Shown here one piece after another: positions 51,377 to 59,578 of a stretch of 64,000 nucleotides of DNA. The translations under genes were made by a program, and so were the position numbers. The notes under the pieces are model-generated. The model searched no databases, had not been told where the DNA came from, and worked only from the letters and a program-made list of their open reading frames with translations. The number at the start of each line of letters is the position of its first letter. Position 1 is the stretch's first letter. Source of the stretch: Clostridiales bacterium (GTDB taxonomy: Bacteria > Bacillota > Clostridia > Tissierellales > GPF-1); contig JABXKS010000001.1 in the NCBI GenBank assembly GCA_013619125.1, forward strand, positions 62,001-126,000, read 5' to 3'.

Positions 51377-53458
51377 TTGAATATTACGAAACTGATTAAG
51401 CCACGCACGATTGCGATTGTAGGAGCAAGTGAGAATGCCGGTTTTGGTGGTGACACCACAAGAAACTATTTGAAGTTTTCTGATAATTTAGACAAGCTTT
51501 ATCTAGTGAATCCCAAACGCGATGAAATTTATGGCCGAAAGGCATACCGATCGCTCTTAGATATTAATGATGATATTGATTTGGTTATTTTGTGTACGCC
51601 TCAGAAAACAATTGTACCGTTGTTACGGGATGCGGCACAGAAAAACTGTGGCGGGGCGGTTGTTTTCGCCAGTGGATATAGTGAAGTTGGAGCAGAGGGT
51701 CAGGTACGTCAGCAGGAACTTATAGAAGAAGCAAATAAGCTTGGTATTGCAATTATGGGACCTAACTGTGCTGGATTTGCAAACTATATCAGCGGCGTTT
51801 TTGCATTTGCATTTCCTTTTGAAGACCGTGATCGCAAGGGTAATATCGGATTTATTTCGCAGAGTGGACAGATTGTCCTCAGTGGACTGGATAGTCCAAA
51901 TATGGGTTTCAGCTATGCAATTTCTTCTGGGAATAGTTGTAATGTAAAGATTGAGGATTATCTCGATTTCCTTGTTGATGATGAGGATACTACAGTTATT
52001 GCAGCTTATATGGAAGGTGTAACGAAACCTGCACAGTTGATCGAAACCTTCCGCAAGGCAGCAAAGAAGAAAAAGCCCATTGTTATTTTGAAAACGGGAA
52101 AATCCAATAAATCGCAACAGATTGCGGCATCTCATACGGGCAGTCTTTCTGGTTCAGATAAAGTAATCAGAGCGATGTTCAAGCGCTATGGGGTTATTGA
52201 AGTTGGGGACTTAGAAGAATTAATGGGCACGGCTGCTGCGCTTTCATGGCTAGATGAGTTGCCACAAGGCAAACGAACTGTGTTTATGAATGTATCTGGT
52301 GGTGAGGCTGGTGTTACAGCTGATTTGGCTGAAGAATACGGCCTGGAACTCGCAGAGTACAAAGTGGAAACAAAGGAATATTTGAAATCCCTTCTTCCTG
52401 AATATGGTTCGGTTAATAACCCATTTGACATGACCGCCGGCATTGGCTATAACACATCGGTTCTCTGTGAAGCAATTCGTGCGATTTCTAAGGATGAAAA
52501 TGTTGATGCCATCTGCATGAACTATACGATCACTCCGGAAATTTGGGATGATACAATTACACATATGGTTGAGGCTGTTCAAATTGTTCGCGCCGAAGAG
52601 AACATGAAACCGATTTTTTGGATGCCATTTGTTGAACATACTCGTCATCTCGAGTCGGCGAATATTTTGTGTCGTGCAGGAGTTCCATTATTGCCAACAG
52701 GTCACTATGCGTGCAAGATTATGAAGCATGTTTTTGATTTTTCAACCCTCGACTTTGAGGATATGGTAGCAGCAATTCCTGTGAAAAAATATCCTGTTAG
52801 CAGTGCTATGAGTGAGTATGACAGTCTTTGTTATTTAAAGGAAAACGGTGTTGAAGTGCCACCAATGGCAGTAGCAGCAACCGAGGAAGAAGCGGTGGAA
52901 AAGGCAAAGGAACTTGGCTATCCATTGTCAGTGAAAATCAACTCTGTAGATATCCTTCATAAGTCGGATGTCGGTGGCGTAAAATTGAATATTAAGGACG
53001 ATGATGGTTTAAGAACGGCATTTACTGAGATTATTGCAAGCTGTTCTAAGAATGTGCCTGGTGCTAAACTTGAGGGCGTATTGTTAAAACCAATGCTTGA
53101 CGCTGGTGCAGAAATGATTATTGGTGTCAACAATGACGAAGATTTCGGACCGATGATTATGGTTGGCATGGGTGGTGTTTTTGTTGAACTCTTCGAGGAT
53201 ATTCAGCTTGCACCAGCACCTCTATCTCATGACCAAGCAATGACTATGATTAAAGAGTTGAAAGCGTATCCGCTACTAAACGGTTATCGTGGCAAACCAG
53301 TATGTAAGGTCGATGATCTTGGAAAGCTACTGGTCGATATAAGTGAGATGGCTGCAAATGGCAAAGAGTATCTAAAAGAACTTGATATTAATCCCGTATT
53401 CGTTACTGAAAATGGTGTTTCCATTGCAGACGGCTTGTTAATCGCATACGAAGGATAG
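51377..53458 (+). CDS. ADP-forming acyl-CoA (acetate--CoA) ligase, fused alpha-beta (693 aa)
   Basis: Converts acyl-CoA + ADP + Pi to acid + ATP + CoA. The alpha part (1-455) has the CoA-binding fold, IVGASENAGFGG, and phospho-His H253 in IAASHTGSLSGSDK. The beta part (about 470-693) is an ATP-grasp domain with LSVKINSVDILHKSDVGGVKLN. It starts with TTG at 51377 after GGGAGGA (7-base spacing). It directly follows the oxidoreductase, and the two reactions together conserve energy from a 2-oxoacid as ATP, known from peptide-fermenting archaea. Confidence 0.9.
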   Translation: MNITKLIKPRTIAIVGASENAGFGGDTTRNYLKFSDNLDKLYLVNPKRDEIYGRKAYRSLLDINDDIDLVILCTPQKTIVPLLRDAAQKNCGGAVVFASGYSEVGAEGQVRQQELIEEANKLGIAIMGPNCAGFANYISGVFAFAFPFEDRDRKGNIGFISQSGQIVLSGLDSPNMGFSYAISSGNSCNVKIEDYLDFLVDDEDTTVIAAYMEGVTKPAQLIETFRKAAKKKKPIVILKTGKSNKSQQIAASHTGSLSGSDKVIRAMFKRYGVIEVGDLEELMGTAAALSWLDELPQGKRTVFMNVSGGEAGVTADLAEEYGLELAEYKVETKEYLKSLLPEYGSVNNPFDMTAGIGYNTSVLCEAIRAISKDENVDAICMNYTITPEIWDDTITHMVEAVQIVRAEENMKPIFWMPFVEHTRHLESANILCRAGVPLLPTGHYACKIMKHVFDFSTLDFEDMVAAIPVKKYPVSSAMSEYDSLCYLKENGVEVPPMAVAATEEEAVEKAKELGYPLSVKINSVDILHKSDVGGVKLNIKDDDGLRTAFTEIIASCSKNVPGAKLEGVLLKPMLDAGAEMIIGVNNDEDFGPMIMVGMGGVFVELFEDIQLAPAPLSHDQAMTMIKELKAYPLLNGYRGKPVCKVDDLGKLLVDISEMAANGKEYLKELDINPVFVTENGVSIADGLLIAYEG

Positions 53459-53522
53459 AAAAATAAAGTTTGAGCTCGTATCGACTTGTGGGCTTAGGAA
53501 ATTTAAAACAGGATGGTTCAAA

Positions 53523-54341
53523 ATGCAGTTTAATAAAAATACAGGCATTGAATTAATAAAATTAACAATTGGTTGTGTACTGTATGCTCTTTCGGTGGTA
53601 CTCTTTATAGATCCAGTACACATTATCCCCGGTAGCGTTACGGGAATAGGAGTTGTAGTAAAAGCGTTAACTGGTTTTCCAATTGGCATGCTCAGCATTA
53701 TTATCAATGTTCCGCTTGTTATTATTGGAACAATTGTTATTGGTAAAAAGTTGCTTCTGTATACAGGCTATTCCGTTTTTCTTTCATCGATATTAATTGA
53801 TGCTTGGTCCTTTATGGAGCCATTTACTGAAAATGTGATGCTTGCATCAATCTTTGGAGCAGTTGTTATGGGCCTTGGTTTAGGCTTGTTGCTTGATGCA
53901 GGTGGGACAACCGGTGGTACAACCGTTGTGGGACGCTTGATTCTAAAGAAATATCCACATATTCCAATGGGAAATATCTTACTGATTGGAGATTTTATTA
54001 TTATCCTAGTGGGATCTGTGCTCTTGCGCAATTGGGAGCTGTTGCTATATTCTTTGATCAATCTCTATATCTGTGTGATTGTTATTAATAAAGTGATGTA
54101 TGGATTCAAGGTGGACAGTCTCTCGATCATTGTTACAGAAAAAAAAGCGGAGCTTGAAAATGCTGCTCAGGAAATGCTTCCATGCCGAATTTGGCAGGAA
54201 GAGAGTGCGGATTCAAGAACTTTGATGTTTATAACACGCAAGACTGACGTCAGTAAGTTGCAACGGCTTGCAGAGAAATACGATCAGCAGGCAAGTTGTG
54301 CGACCTTTGATTTGGATTACTCTTTCGGCGAGATTAAATAG
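53523..54341 (+). CDS. YitT family membrane protein (272 aa)
   Basis: Five or six membrane segments in the first 190 residues (YitT/DUF161: GCVLYALSVVLFIDPVHIIPGSVTGIG, LDAGGTTGGTTVVGRLI) and a C-terminal DUF2179 cytoplasmic domain (about 195-272). YitT proteins are of unknown role, possibly transport. It lies in line with the oxidoreductase operon, 64 bases after the ligase, and may serve substrate or product movement. Confidence 0.85.
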   Translation: MQFNKNTGIELIKLTIGCVLYALSVVLFIDPVHIIPGSVTGIGVVVKALTGFPIGMLSIIINVPLVIIGTIVIGKKLLLYTGYSVFLSSILIDAWSFMEPFTENVMLASIFGAVVMGLGLGLLLDAGGTTGGTTVVGRLILKKYPHIPMGNILLIGDFIIILVGSVLLRNWELLLYSLINLYICVIVINKVMYGFKVDSLSIIVTEKKAELENAAQEMLPCRIWQEESADSRTLMFITRKTDVSKLQRLAEKYDQQASCATFDLDYSFGEIK

Positions 54342-54643
54342 GCTGGGAGTAGGAATATAACAGATTAAGTTTAAAATGGATGAAGACCCCTTTATTCATA
54401 GATTAATGAAACTGCAAGAAATTCTTTGCGGCTTGTAGATTTTATCAAGCCGCAAAGAACTCATCAAATGGTAAACGTTTTCAGCGATAACTTTCACAAA
54501 TAAAGTTTTTAGCCGTTTCGATTGATTGTTATCGTGAATGTGTTTCCGTTATGACTGTATTTAATGGGAAGGGGGGCTAAAACGTATAAATTATTTTGGC
54601 TATTATTGGGATATTAAAATAGAAGCAATGAGGAGGCAGAACA
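54342..54643. other. Gap between YitT and RidA with a 14-bp hairpin
   Basis: No gene seen. TTCTTTGCGGCTTG (54422-54435) pairs perfectly with CAAGCCGCAAAGAA (54446-54459), loop of 10 bases, but no T run follows, so it is not a standard terminator. It could be an RNA stability element, processing site or operator. The rest is AT-rich, with no other clear signal. Confidence 0.5.
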
Positions 54644-55021
54644 ATGAAATTAGAACAGATTACAAGTAAGACGGCATCGCCCGCTTTGGGACCCTATTGT
54701 CATGGCAAGAAATTCGGCAATATGATTATCACTTCAGGGCAAATTCCGCTGACCAAAGATGGTGTATTTGTCTATGAAATCAAGGCGGCTACAAAGCTTG
54801 TATTGGATAATTTACTTTCAATTGTTGAGGCAGGGGGAGGAAAGAAGGAGAATATCGCAAAGGTTGATATTTTTGTGAATGATCTTTTGGATTTTGCAGC
54901 AATAAACGAGGTGTATTCTGAATTCTTTGGAGACATTAAGCCAACAAGAGTACTTGTTCAAGTCGAGGCTTTACCAAAAGAGGTACCACTCGAAGCGGCT
55001 ATGACTGCTTTTGTCGAGTAG
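54644..55021 (+). CDS. RidA family enamine/imine deaminase (125 aa)
   Basis: YjgF/RidA trimer fold. Starts MKLEQITSKTASPALGPYCHGKKFGNMIITSGQIPL, with conserved R102 in PTRVLVQVEALPKEV, which binds the carboxylate in active RidA. It hydrolyses reactive 2-imino acids to 2-oxoacids. RBS GAGGAGGCAGAACA. It precedes the BCCT gene by 44 bases and is likely co-transcribed, so it may act on an imine produced in this pathway. Confidence 0.93.
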   Translation: MKLEQITSKTASPALGPYCHGKKFGNMIITSGQIPLTKDGVFVYEIKAATKLVLDNLLSIVEAGGGKKENIAKVDIFVNDLLDFAAINEVYSEFFGDIKPTRVLVQVEALPKEVPLEAAMTAFVE

Positions 55022-55065
55022 TGCTTTCTAGTTAGGAATAATAAAAAAGAGTTGGAGGGAATTTT

Positions 55066-56655
55066 ATGGAGAGTAACAAAAAAGGAACGTTGAACAAAGC
55101 GGCATTTTGGCCGGCATTTATCGCGCTAGTATTATTTATTGGAAGTGGCGTATTTTTTCAGGAACAAGTTGGGTCTTTTTTACATAAAACACTTTATGCA
55201 ATGGCAGGCAATGTAGGCTGGTACTTTAATATTTTGGCGGTACTGTCAGTCGTGCTTGTGCTCGTGTTGCTAGTTATGAAGTATGGTGATGTCACGATCG
55301 GTGGAAAGGGAGCAAAACCTGAATTTAGCATGTTTCATTGGATTGCGATGTCGATATGCGGAGGCATTGGCACCGGGTTGTTATTTTGGGCAATGGGGGA
55401 ACCAATATACCACTTTACATCACCACCAGTGGCTGCTGGTGTAGAAGCAATGTCGAGAGAAGCAGGCATATTTGCGGTCTCTCAAGCCATGTGGAATTGG
55501 TCATTCGTGCAGTATTCACTGTACACCATCTGTGCGATTGCATTTGCGCTTGCGGTTTATAATAAGAAGAAGGAATTATCATTTGGAACGATTATTGAGA
55601 GCGCATTTGGACGAAAAATTCCTTGGCTTGAAACGGTGATCCATGGGTTTACAATTTTTTGTTTGACTGGTGCTGTTGCGAACTCGATGGGTGTTGGACT
55701 TATGCAGATTGGAGCCGGTGTTGAGTCGGTTTTTGGCATTAAACAATCTCCAATTGTTTGGTTTGTCGTTGCAGGTATTATAGCGGTCATTTTCATTTTA
55801 TCTTGTGTGTCGGGTCTCTCAAAAGGATTGAAAAGAGTCTCTACATTTACGATCACTGTCTTTATGTTCATGTTAGTCTATGTCTTTATTTTTGGCGATA
55901 CGGCATTTATTACAAAAATCGGTACAGAAGCAATTGGTGACATTATTGATAATTGGGGTTCTAAGACACTCATGATGAATGCAATGGCTCCTCAAGATAC
56001 ATGGTATGCCGACTGGATTGTACAATATTGGGCATCATTCATCGTCTATGCACCAGTGATCGGCATGTTTTTAAGTCGATTGGCCAAAGGAAGAACCGTC
56101 AAACAATTCGTAGCGATTAATGTGATTGTTCCTTCGCTCTTTTGTTGGGTTTGGATTATGGTATTTGGCGGCATGGCAATCAGCTTGCAATATTCAGGAG
56201 CGGTAGATGTTATTGGTGCCGTAAATGAATTTGGTATGCAAGCAGCTGTTTTCCAAATTCTTGGTGCGCTACCTTTTGGGAAAGCATTGATTGTTGTATT
56301 CCTTGTTGCAATTTTCGGATCCTTTAGTACGCTTGCTGATCCGATGGCTGCTGTTCTTGCCACAGTTAGCACAAGAGGTTTGACTGTTGAAGATGAAGCA
56401 CCGAAAAACATCAAAATTGTGATGGGTCTTATTATGGCGGTGACGGCATATTTGCTGGTTGCTTCTGGAGGAATTAATTCGGTTAAGGGCTTATATGTAA
56501 TTGTCGGACTTCCGATTTCCTTTGTTTTGATCATGTGTTTTGTTGCTGCATTTAAGGGACAAAAGGAATGCTATCTTGAGGAAATCGAAACAGAGACTGA
56601 TTTACGCCAAGAACTGGAAGAATTAAAGAAATTACAGATTACTAAGGCTAGTTAA
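55066..56655 (+). CDS. BCCT family transporter with an altered Trp box (529 aa)
   Basis: Twelve membrane helices. FHWIAMSICGGIGTGLLFWAMGEPIYHF is the BCCT core (G-[IV]-G-x-G-[LM]-x-F-W). The canonical helix 8 pattern of betaine carriers, YWAWWxxWxPFVG, reads YWASFIVYAPVIG here, so three Trp of the substrate cage are Ser, Phe and Tyr. In helix 4 the HWGxxAW pattern is NWSFVQY. Known betaine, carnitine and choline carriers keep these Trp; this protein probably transports a different zwitterion. RBS TTGGAGGGAATTTT. Confidence 0.88.
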   Translation: MESNKKGTLNKAAFWPAFIALVLFIGSGVFFQEQVGSFLHKTLYAMAGNVGWYFNILAVLSVVLVLVLLVMKYGDVTIGGKGAKPEFSMFHWIAMSICGGIGTGLLFWAMGEPIYHFTSPPVAAGVEAMSREAGIFAVSQAMWNWSFVQYSLYTICAIAFALAVYNKKKELSFGTIIESAFGRKIPWLETVIHGFTIFCLTGAVANSMGVGLMQIGAGVESVFGIKQSPIVWFVVAGIIAVIFILSCVSGLSKGLKRVSTFTITVFMFMLVYVFIFGDTAFITKIGTEAIGDIIDNWGSKTLMMNAMAPQDTWYADWIVQYWASFIVYAPVIGMFLSRLAKGRTVKQFVAINVIVPSLFCWVWIMVFGGMAISLQYSGAVDVIGAVNEFGMQAAVFQILGALPFGKALIVVFLVAIFGSFSTLADPMAAVLATVSTRGLTVEDEAPKNIKIVMGLIMAVTAYLLVASGGINSVKGLYVIVGLPISFVLIMCFVAAFKGQKECYLEEIETETDLRQELEELKKLQITKAS

Positions 56656-57001
56656 AACTAGAAGTTTTTAAGCATAGTTTGACATTATGCTTTAGGAAAT
56701 GATCAGTTATAAAGTATATTCATAACCGGGAAAGCATATCTTGGAGTTTTATCGGATGTTGTGATTGGTGGTTTACCGTAACTTCTTGGAGTCATGATAT
56801 TGAGTAAAATAATATGGGAAAAAGAAAACATTGATCAAAGAGGCAAGTTTATATTAAGGGATGAGAGGAACTTGTTAGTTCTGTGCGGGTAACCATTGTA
56901 AAAATCGAAAAGCAACATTTGCTATAAGAGTTATTTGTTAAAGAATTGAACTTGGAGTCGTGTGATTTTGCATGGCAAGAAACTGAATGATGGAGGGAAA
57001 T
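56656..57001. other. Gap between BCCT and aconitase X genes
   Basis: No gene. A weak hairpin, AAGCATA/TATGCTT (56670-56676 with 56686-56692), without a T run lies just after the transporter stop. Only TTGACA at 56679-56684, without a matching -10, was noticed. No riboswitch or tRNA pattern recognised. A promoter for the aconitase X pair could be here but was not identified. Confidence 0.5.
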
Positions 57002-58267
57002 ATGAAACTAACAACGTACGAACAGGAAATGCTTGAAGGCAAGCATGGCGAAATGAAGAAAAAAGCCTTGGAAGTTCTTATGGGCTTGGCGGAACATCAA
57101 GGTGTTGAAGAATTTGTTGAAGTAACCTTGTGTCATAGCGACAACGCTGTTTACATGGGTGAGGCTCAAGCTGCTTTTGTAGAGATGCTGGGTGATTCGG
57201 GAGCCAAAATGGCTGTGCCTACGACAACCAATGCATGTTCTATTGATATGGAGAAATGGCATGAACAAGGCTTTGAACCAAAAATCATGAATGCAATCAA
57301 GCGCATGGAGTCGGCGCATACGTGTCTTGGCGCTATTCCAACTTGGACATGTGCACCATATCAATCATGCTATATGCCTTCTTTTGGACAGCAAATTGTC
57401 TCGGCTGAATCCAATGTCATCTGTTACTACAACTCAATCATTGGCGCACGTACGAATCGTTATGCTGGTCCATTGGAATTGCTTGGTGGTATTGCAGGCC
57501 GTGTTCCATACTCGGGATTGCATATCAAAGAAAATCGATATGCCCAGGGTCTTGTTAAACTTGGTGATGATATTAAAATGGAATGGTTTGAGGATGATAG
57601 CATGTTTGCTCTTGTTGCCTATGCGTATGGTTCTATTGTAGGCGATAAAGTGTGGGCCTTGGAAGGTATGCCAAAAAAATACAGAAATGAAAATCTTCGA
57701 GATTTCTGTGCGACAGCAGCATCTTCTGGCGGAATTGCATTGGTTCATTTGATTGGTATTACACCAGAGGCGCAGACAATGGAAATGGCATTTGGTGGTA
57801 AAGAACCTAAAGTGGTAAAAGAAATTACACTTAAGGATCTTGTGAACGCCGAAAAACAACTTACCAATAGCGAAGTAACGCATGATATTGATATTGTGAC
57901 ACTTGGTTGTCCACACTTCTCATATGACGATTGCAGACTTGTGCTAGAGTTGTTCGACGGTCGACGTGTTCACGATAACATGGAATTTTGGATTACGGTC
58001 GGAAGAGATACAGCGGATCGCCTGCAGGATACAGGGATGTATGAGGAACTAGGACGGGCTGGAATCAAGATGTATAAGGAAGGCTGTGCTCTTGAATTTA
58101 GAGCGAAAAAACGAGGCGTTGAGACGATGATGTCGAACTCTGGTAAATTTGGAACGTATAGCTTTGGGCTTACCGGTATACAGCCTGTATTCGGAAGTTT
58201 GAAGGAATGTATTGAAACAGGGATCGCGGGACATCTTGTTAAGGAGGCAAAACCATGGAGACAATAA
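57002..58267 (+). CDS. Aconitase X catalytic (large) subunit, DUF521 (421 aa)
   Basis: Belongs to the AcnX dehydratase family. The start MKLTTYEQEMLEGKHGEMKKKALEVL is diagnostic; further segments are GDSGAKMAVPTTTNACSIDMEKW, CLGAIPTWTCAPYQ and DIVTLGCPHFSYDD. Cys residues in these segments could coordinate the metal-sulfur cofactor. Known members dehydrate cis-3-hydroxy-L-proline in bacteria or mevalonate 5-phosphate in archaea. The ATG at 57002 follows GGAGGGAAAT; the ATG at 56987 lies in the RBS. It overlaps the small subunit by 13 bases. Confidence 0.9.
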   Translation: MKLTTYEQEMLEGKHGEMKKKALEVLMGLAEHQGVEEFVEVTLCHSDNAVYMGEAQAAFVEMLGDSGAKMAVPTTTNACSIDMEKWHEQGFEPKIMNAIKRMESAHTCLGAIPTWTCAPYQSCYMPSFGQQIVSAESNVICYYNSIIGARTNRYAGPLELLGGIAGRVPYSGLHIKENRYAQGLVKLGDDIKMEWFEDDSMFALVAYAYGSIVGDKVWALEGMPKKYRNENLRDFCATAASSGGIALVHLIGITPEAQTMEMAFGGKEPKVVKEITLKDLVNAEKQLTNSEVTHDIDIVTLGCPHFSYDDCRLVLELFDGRRVHDNMEFWITVGRDTADRLQDTGMYEELGRAGIKMYKEGCALEFRAKKRGVETMMSNSGKFGTYSFGLTGIQPVFGSLKECIETGIAGHLVKEAKPWRQ

Positions 58268-58680
58268 GAATTAATTGTAGTTATGCACTTAAAGGTAGTG
58301 CGAAGGCAGAGGTTCTTTATGCAACCGATTCATTCAGTTTTTGGGGTGGTGTCGATGTGAACGACGGTGTGATTACGGATCGACGACACAGCGGTTTTGG
58401 AAAGACCATGGCTGGAAAAGTTTTTATGTTCCCATTCGGTCGAGGTAGTAGTGGTGCAGGTACAATGATTATGGAAATGGCTCGGTTGGGAACGGCACCA
58501 GCGGCAATGATCAATATTATTACTGATCCGGTGATCCTGACGGGTCCGCTAATAGCGAATAGTTTTTATGATGTTAATATTCCGGTTGCAAATGTCAGCG
58601 AAGAAGATTTCAAAAAACTTGAGAATGCAAAAAAAATCGAGTTTTTTGAAGGTGCGGATTACATTGAAGTAACAATTTAG
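58255..58680 (+). CDS. Aconitase X swivel (small) subunit, DUF126 (141 aa)
   Basis: Swivel-domain partner of AcnX: SFWGGVDVNDGVITDRRHSGFGKTMAGKVFMFPFGRGSSGAGTMI is the family signature, with the SSG loop. It starts 13 bases inside the large subunit gene. Separate large and small subunits mark the two-component type. A hairpin terminator follows, so the pair forms the end of a transcript. Confidence 0.92.
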   Translation: METIRINCSYALKGSAKAEVLYATDSFSFWGGVDVNDGVITDRRHSGFGKTMAGKVFMFPFGRGSSGAGTMIMEMARLGTAPAAMINIITDPVILTGPLIANSFYDVNIPVANVSEEDFKKLENAKKIEFFEGADYIEVTI

Positions 58681-58699
58681 TAGAGAATAGGGAAACGGT

Positions 58700-58736
58700 G
58701 TGCCTTCCGTATATGCGGTCGGGGCACTGTTTTTTA
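58700..58736 (+). terminator. Terminator after the aconitase X pair
   Basis: GTGCC-TT-CCG / CGG-TCGG-GGCAC stems, followed by TGTTTTTT. Confidence 0.75.
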
Positions 58737-58827
58737 TTACAGAGGATTCACCTCTAACAAAATAGGTTGTTTATGAAAGTGCATCAATGATGGATCAGAT
58801 GAAGATTATGGGAATAAGGAGAACAAT

Positions 58828-59478
58828 ATGACTGAGGAGAGTTGGAGAATATATTCGATCATATTAAAACGGATTATTCAGATTGAATACGCGCCTGGAG
58901 AATTGTTGAGTGAAAACTCGCTGGCTGAAGAGTTTGGCATAAGTAGAACACCAATCCGTGAGATTTTGATAAAATTATCGGAGAAGGGGTTTGTGAAGTT
59001 GACTCCAAGAGTAGGGACATATGTGTCGGATATAGATGCTCGAGAGATGATAAGTATATTTGAAGTAAGAAAATCACTGGAAATATTAGCGTGTGAGTTG
59101 GCTATTATGCGAGCAACCGAGGAACAGAGTCAAAAACTTTTGTCGATTGTAGAACAGATTAAATCCTATAATGATCAAGCAAGATACAAAGAGTGCGTGA
59201 ATGAAGAATACAAATTTTTGAATATGATTGCTGTTGCATCTAAAAACGCATATGTGCAAGATTATCTTCAGGAATTAAATTCTAAGATATTGAGATTCGT
59301 CAATTATGTTCAATATGAAAAGCATTTGTCTGAACGAATGACTAATTCTCTATTTTCAATAGCAAAGGCAATATCATTACGAGATTCAGAAAATGCGAGT
59401 AAGGAAATGACTAGATATATGTTAGCGCACGTTAATGAACTTACGCAGTGTCTTTTGACAAAGCTTTTTTTTGATTGA
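58828..59478 (+). CDS. GntR family regulator, FCD (FadR) subfamily (216 aa)
   Basis: N-terminal winged helix (SENSLAEEFGISRTPIREILIKLSEKGFVKLTPRVGTYV) and C-terminal FCD helical ligand domain (about 80-210). FCD regulators typically sense small carboxylic acids. It lies just past the aconitase X genes and may control them. RBS AAGGAGAACAAT. A strong terminator follows. Confidence 0.92.
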   Translation: MTEESWRIYSIILKRIIQIEYAPGELLSENSLAEEFGISRTPIREILIKLSEKGFVKLTPRVGTYVSDIDAREMISIFEVRKSLEILACELAIMRATEEQSQKLLSIVEQIKSYNDQARYKECVNEEYKFLNMIAVASKNAYVQDYLQELNSKILRFVNYVQYEKHLSERMTNSLFSIAKAISLRDSENASKEMTRYMLAHVNELTQCLLTKLFFD

Positions 59479-59526
59479 AATTCCCCGCAAATAATGTACT
59501 CTTCCATTTGTTGTAAGACATAAGAG

Positions 59527-59555
59527 AAGCCAGAGCAAACGCTCTGGCTTTTTTG
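59527..59555 (+). terminator. Terminator of the GntR gene
   Basis: AAGCCAGAGC-AAAC-GCTCTGGCTT followed by TTTTG. Confidence 0.92.
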
Positions 59556-59578
59556 TTAGAATTTTATACCATTTACGT

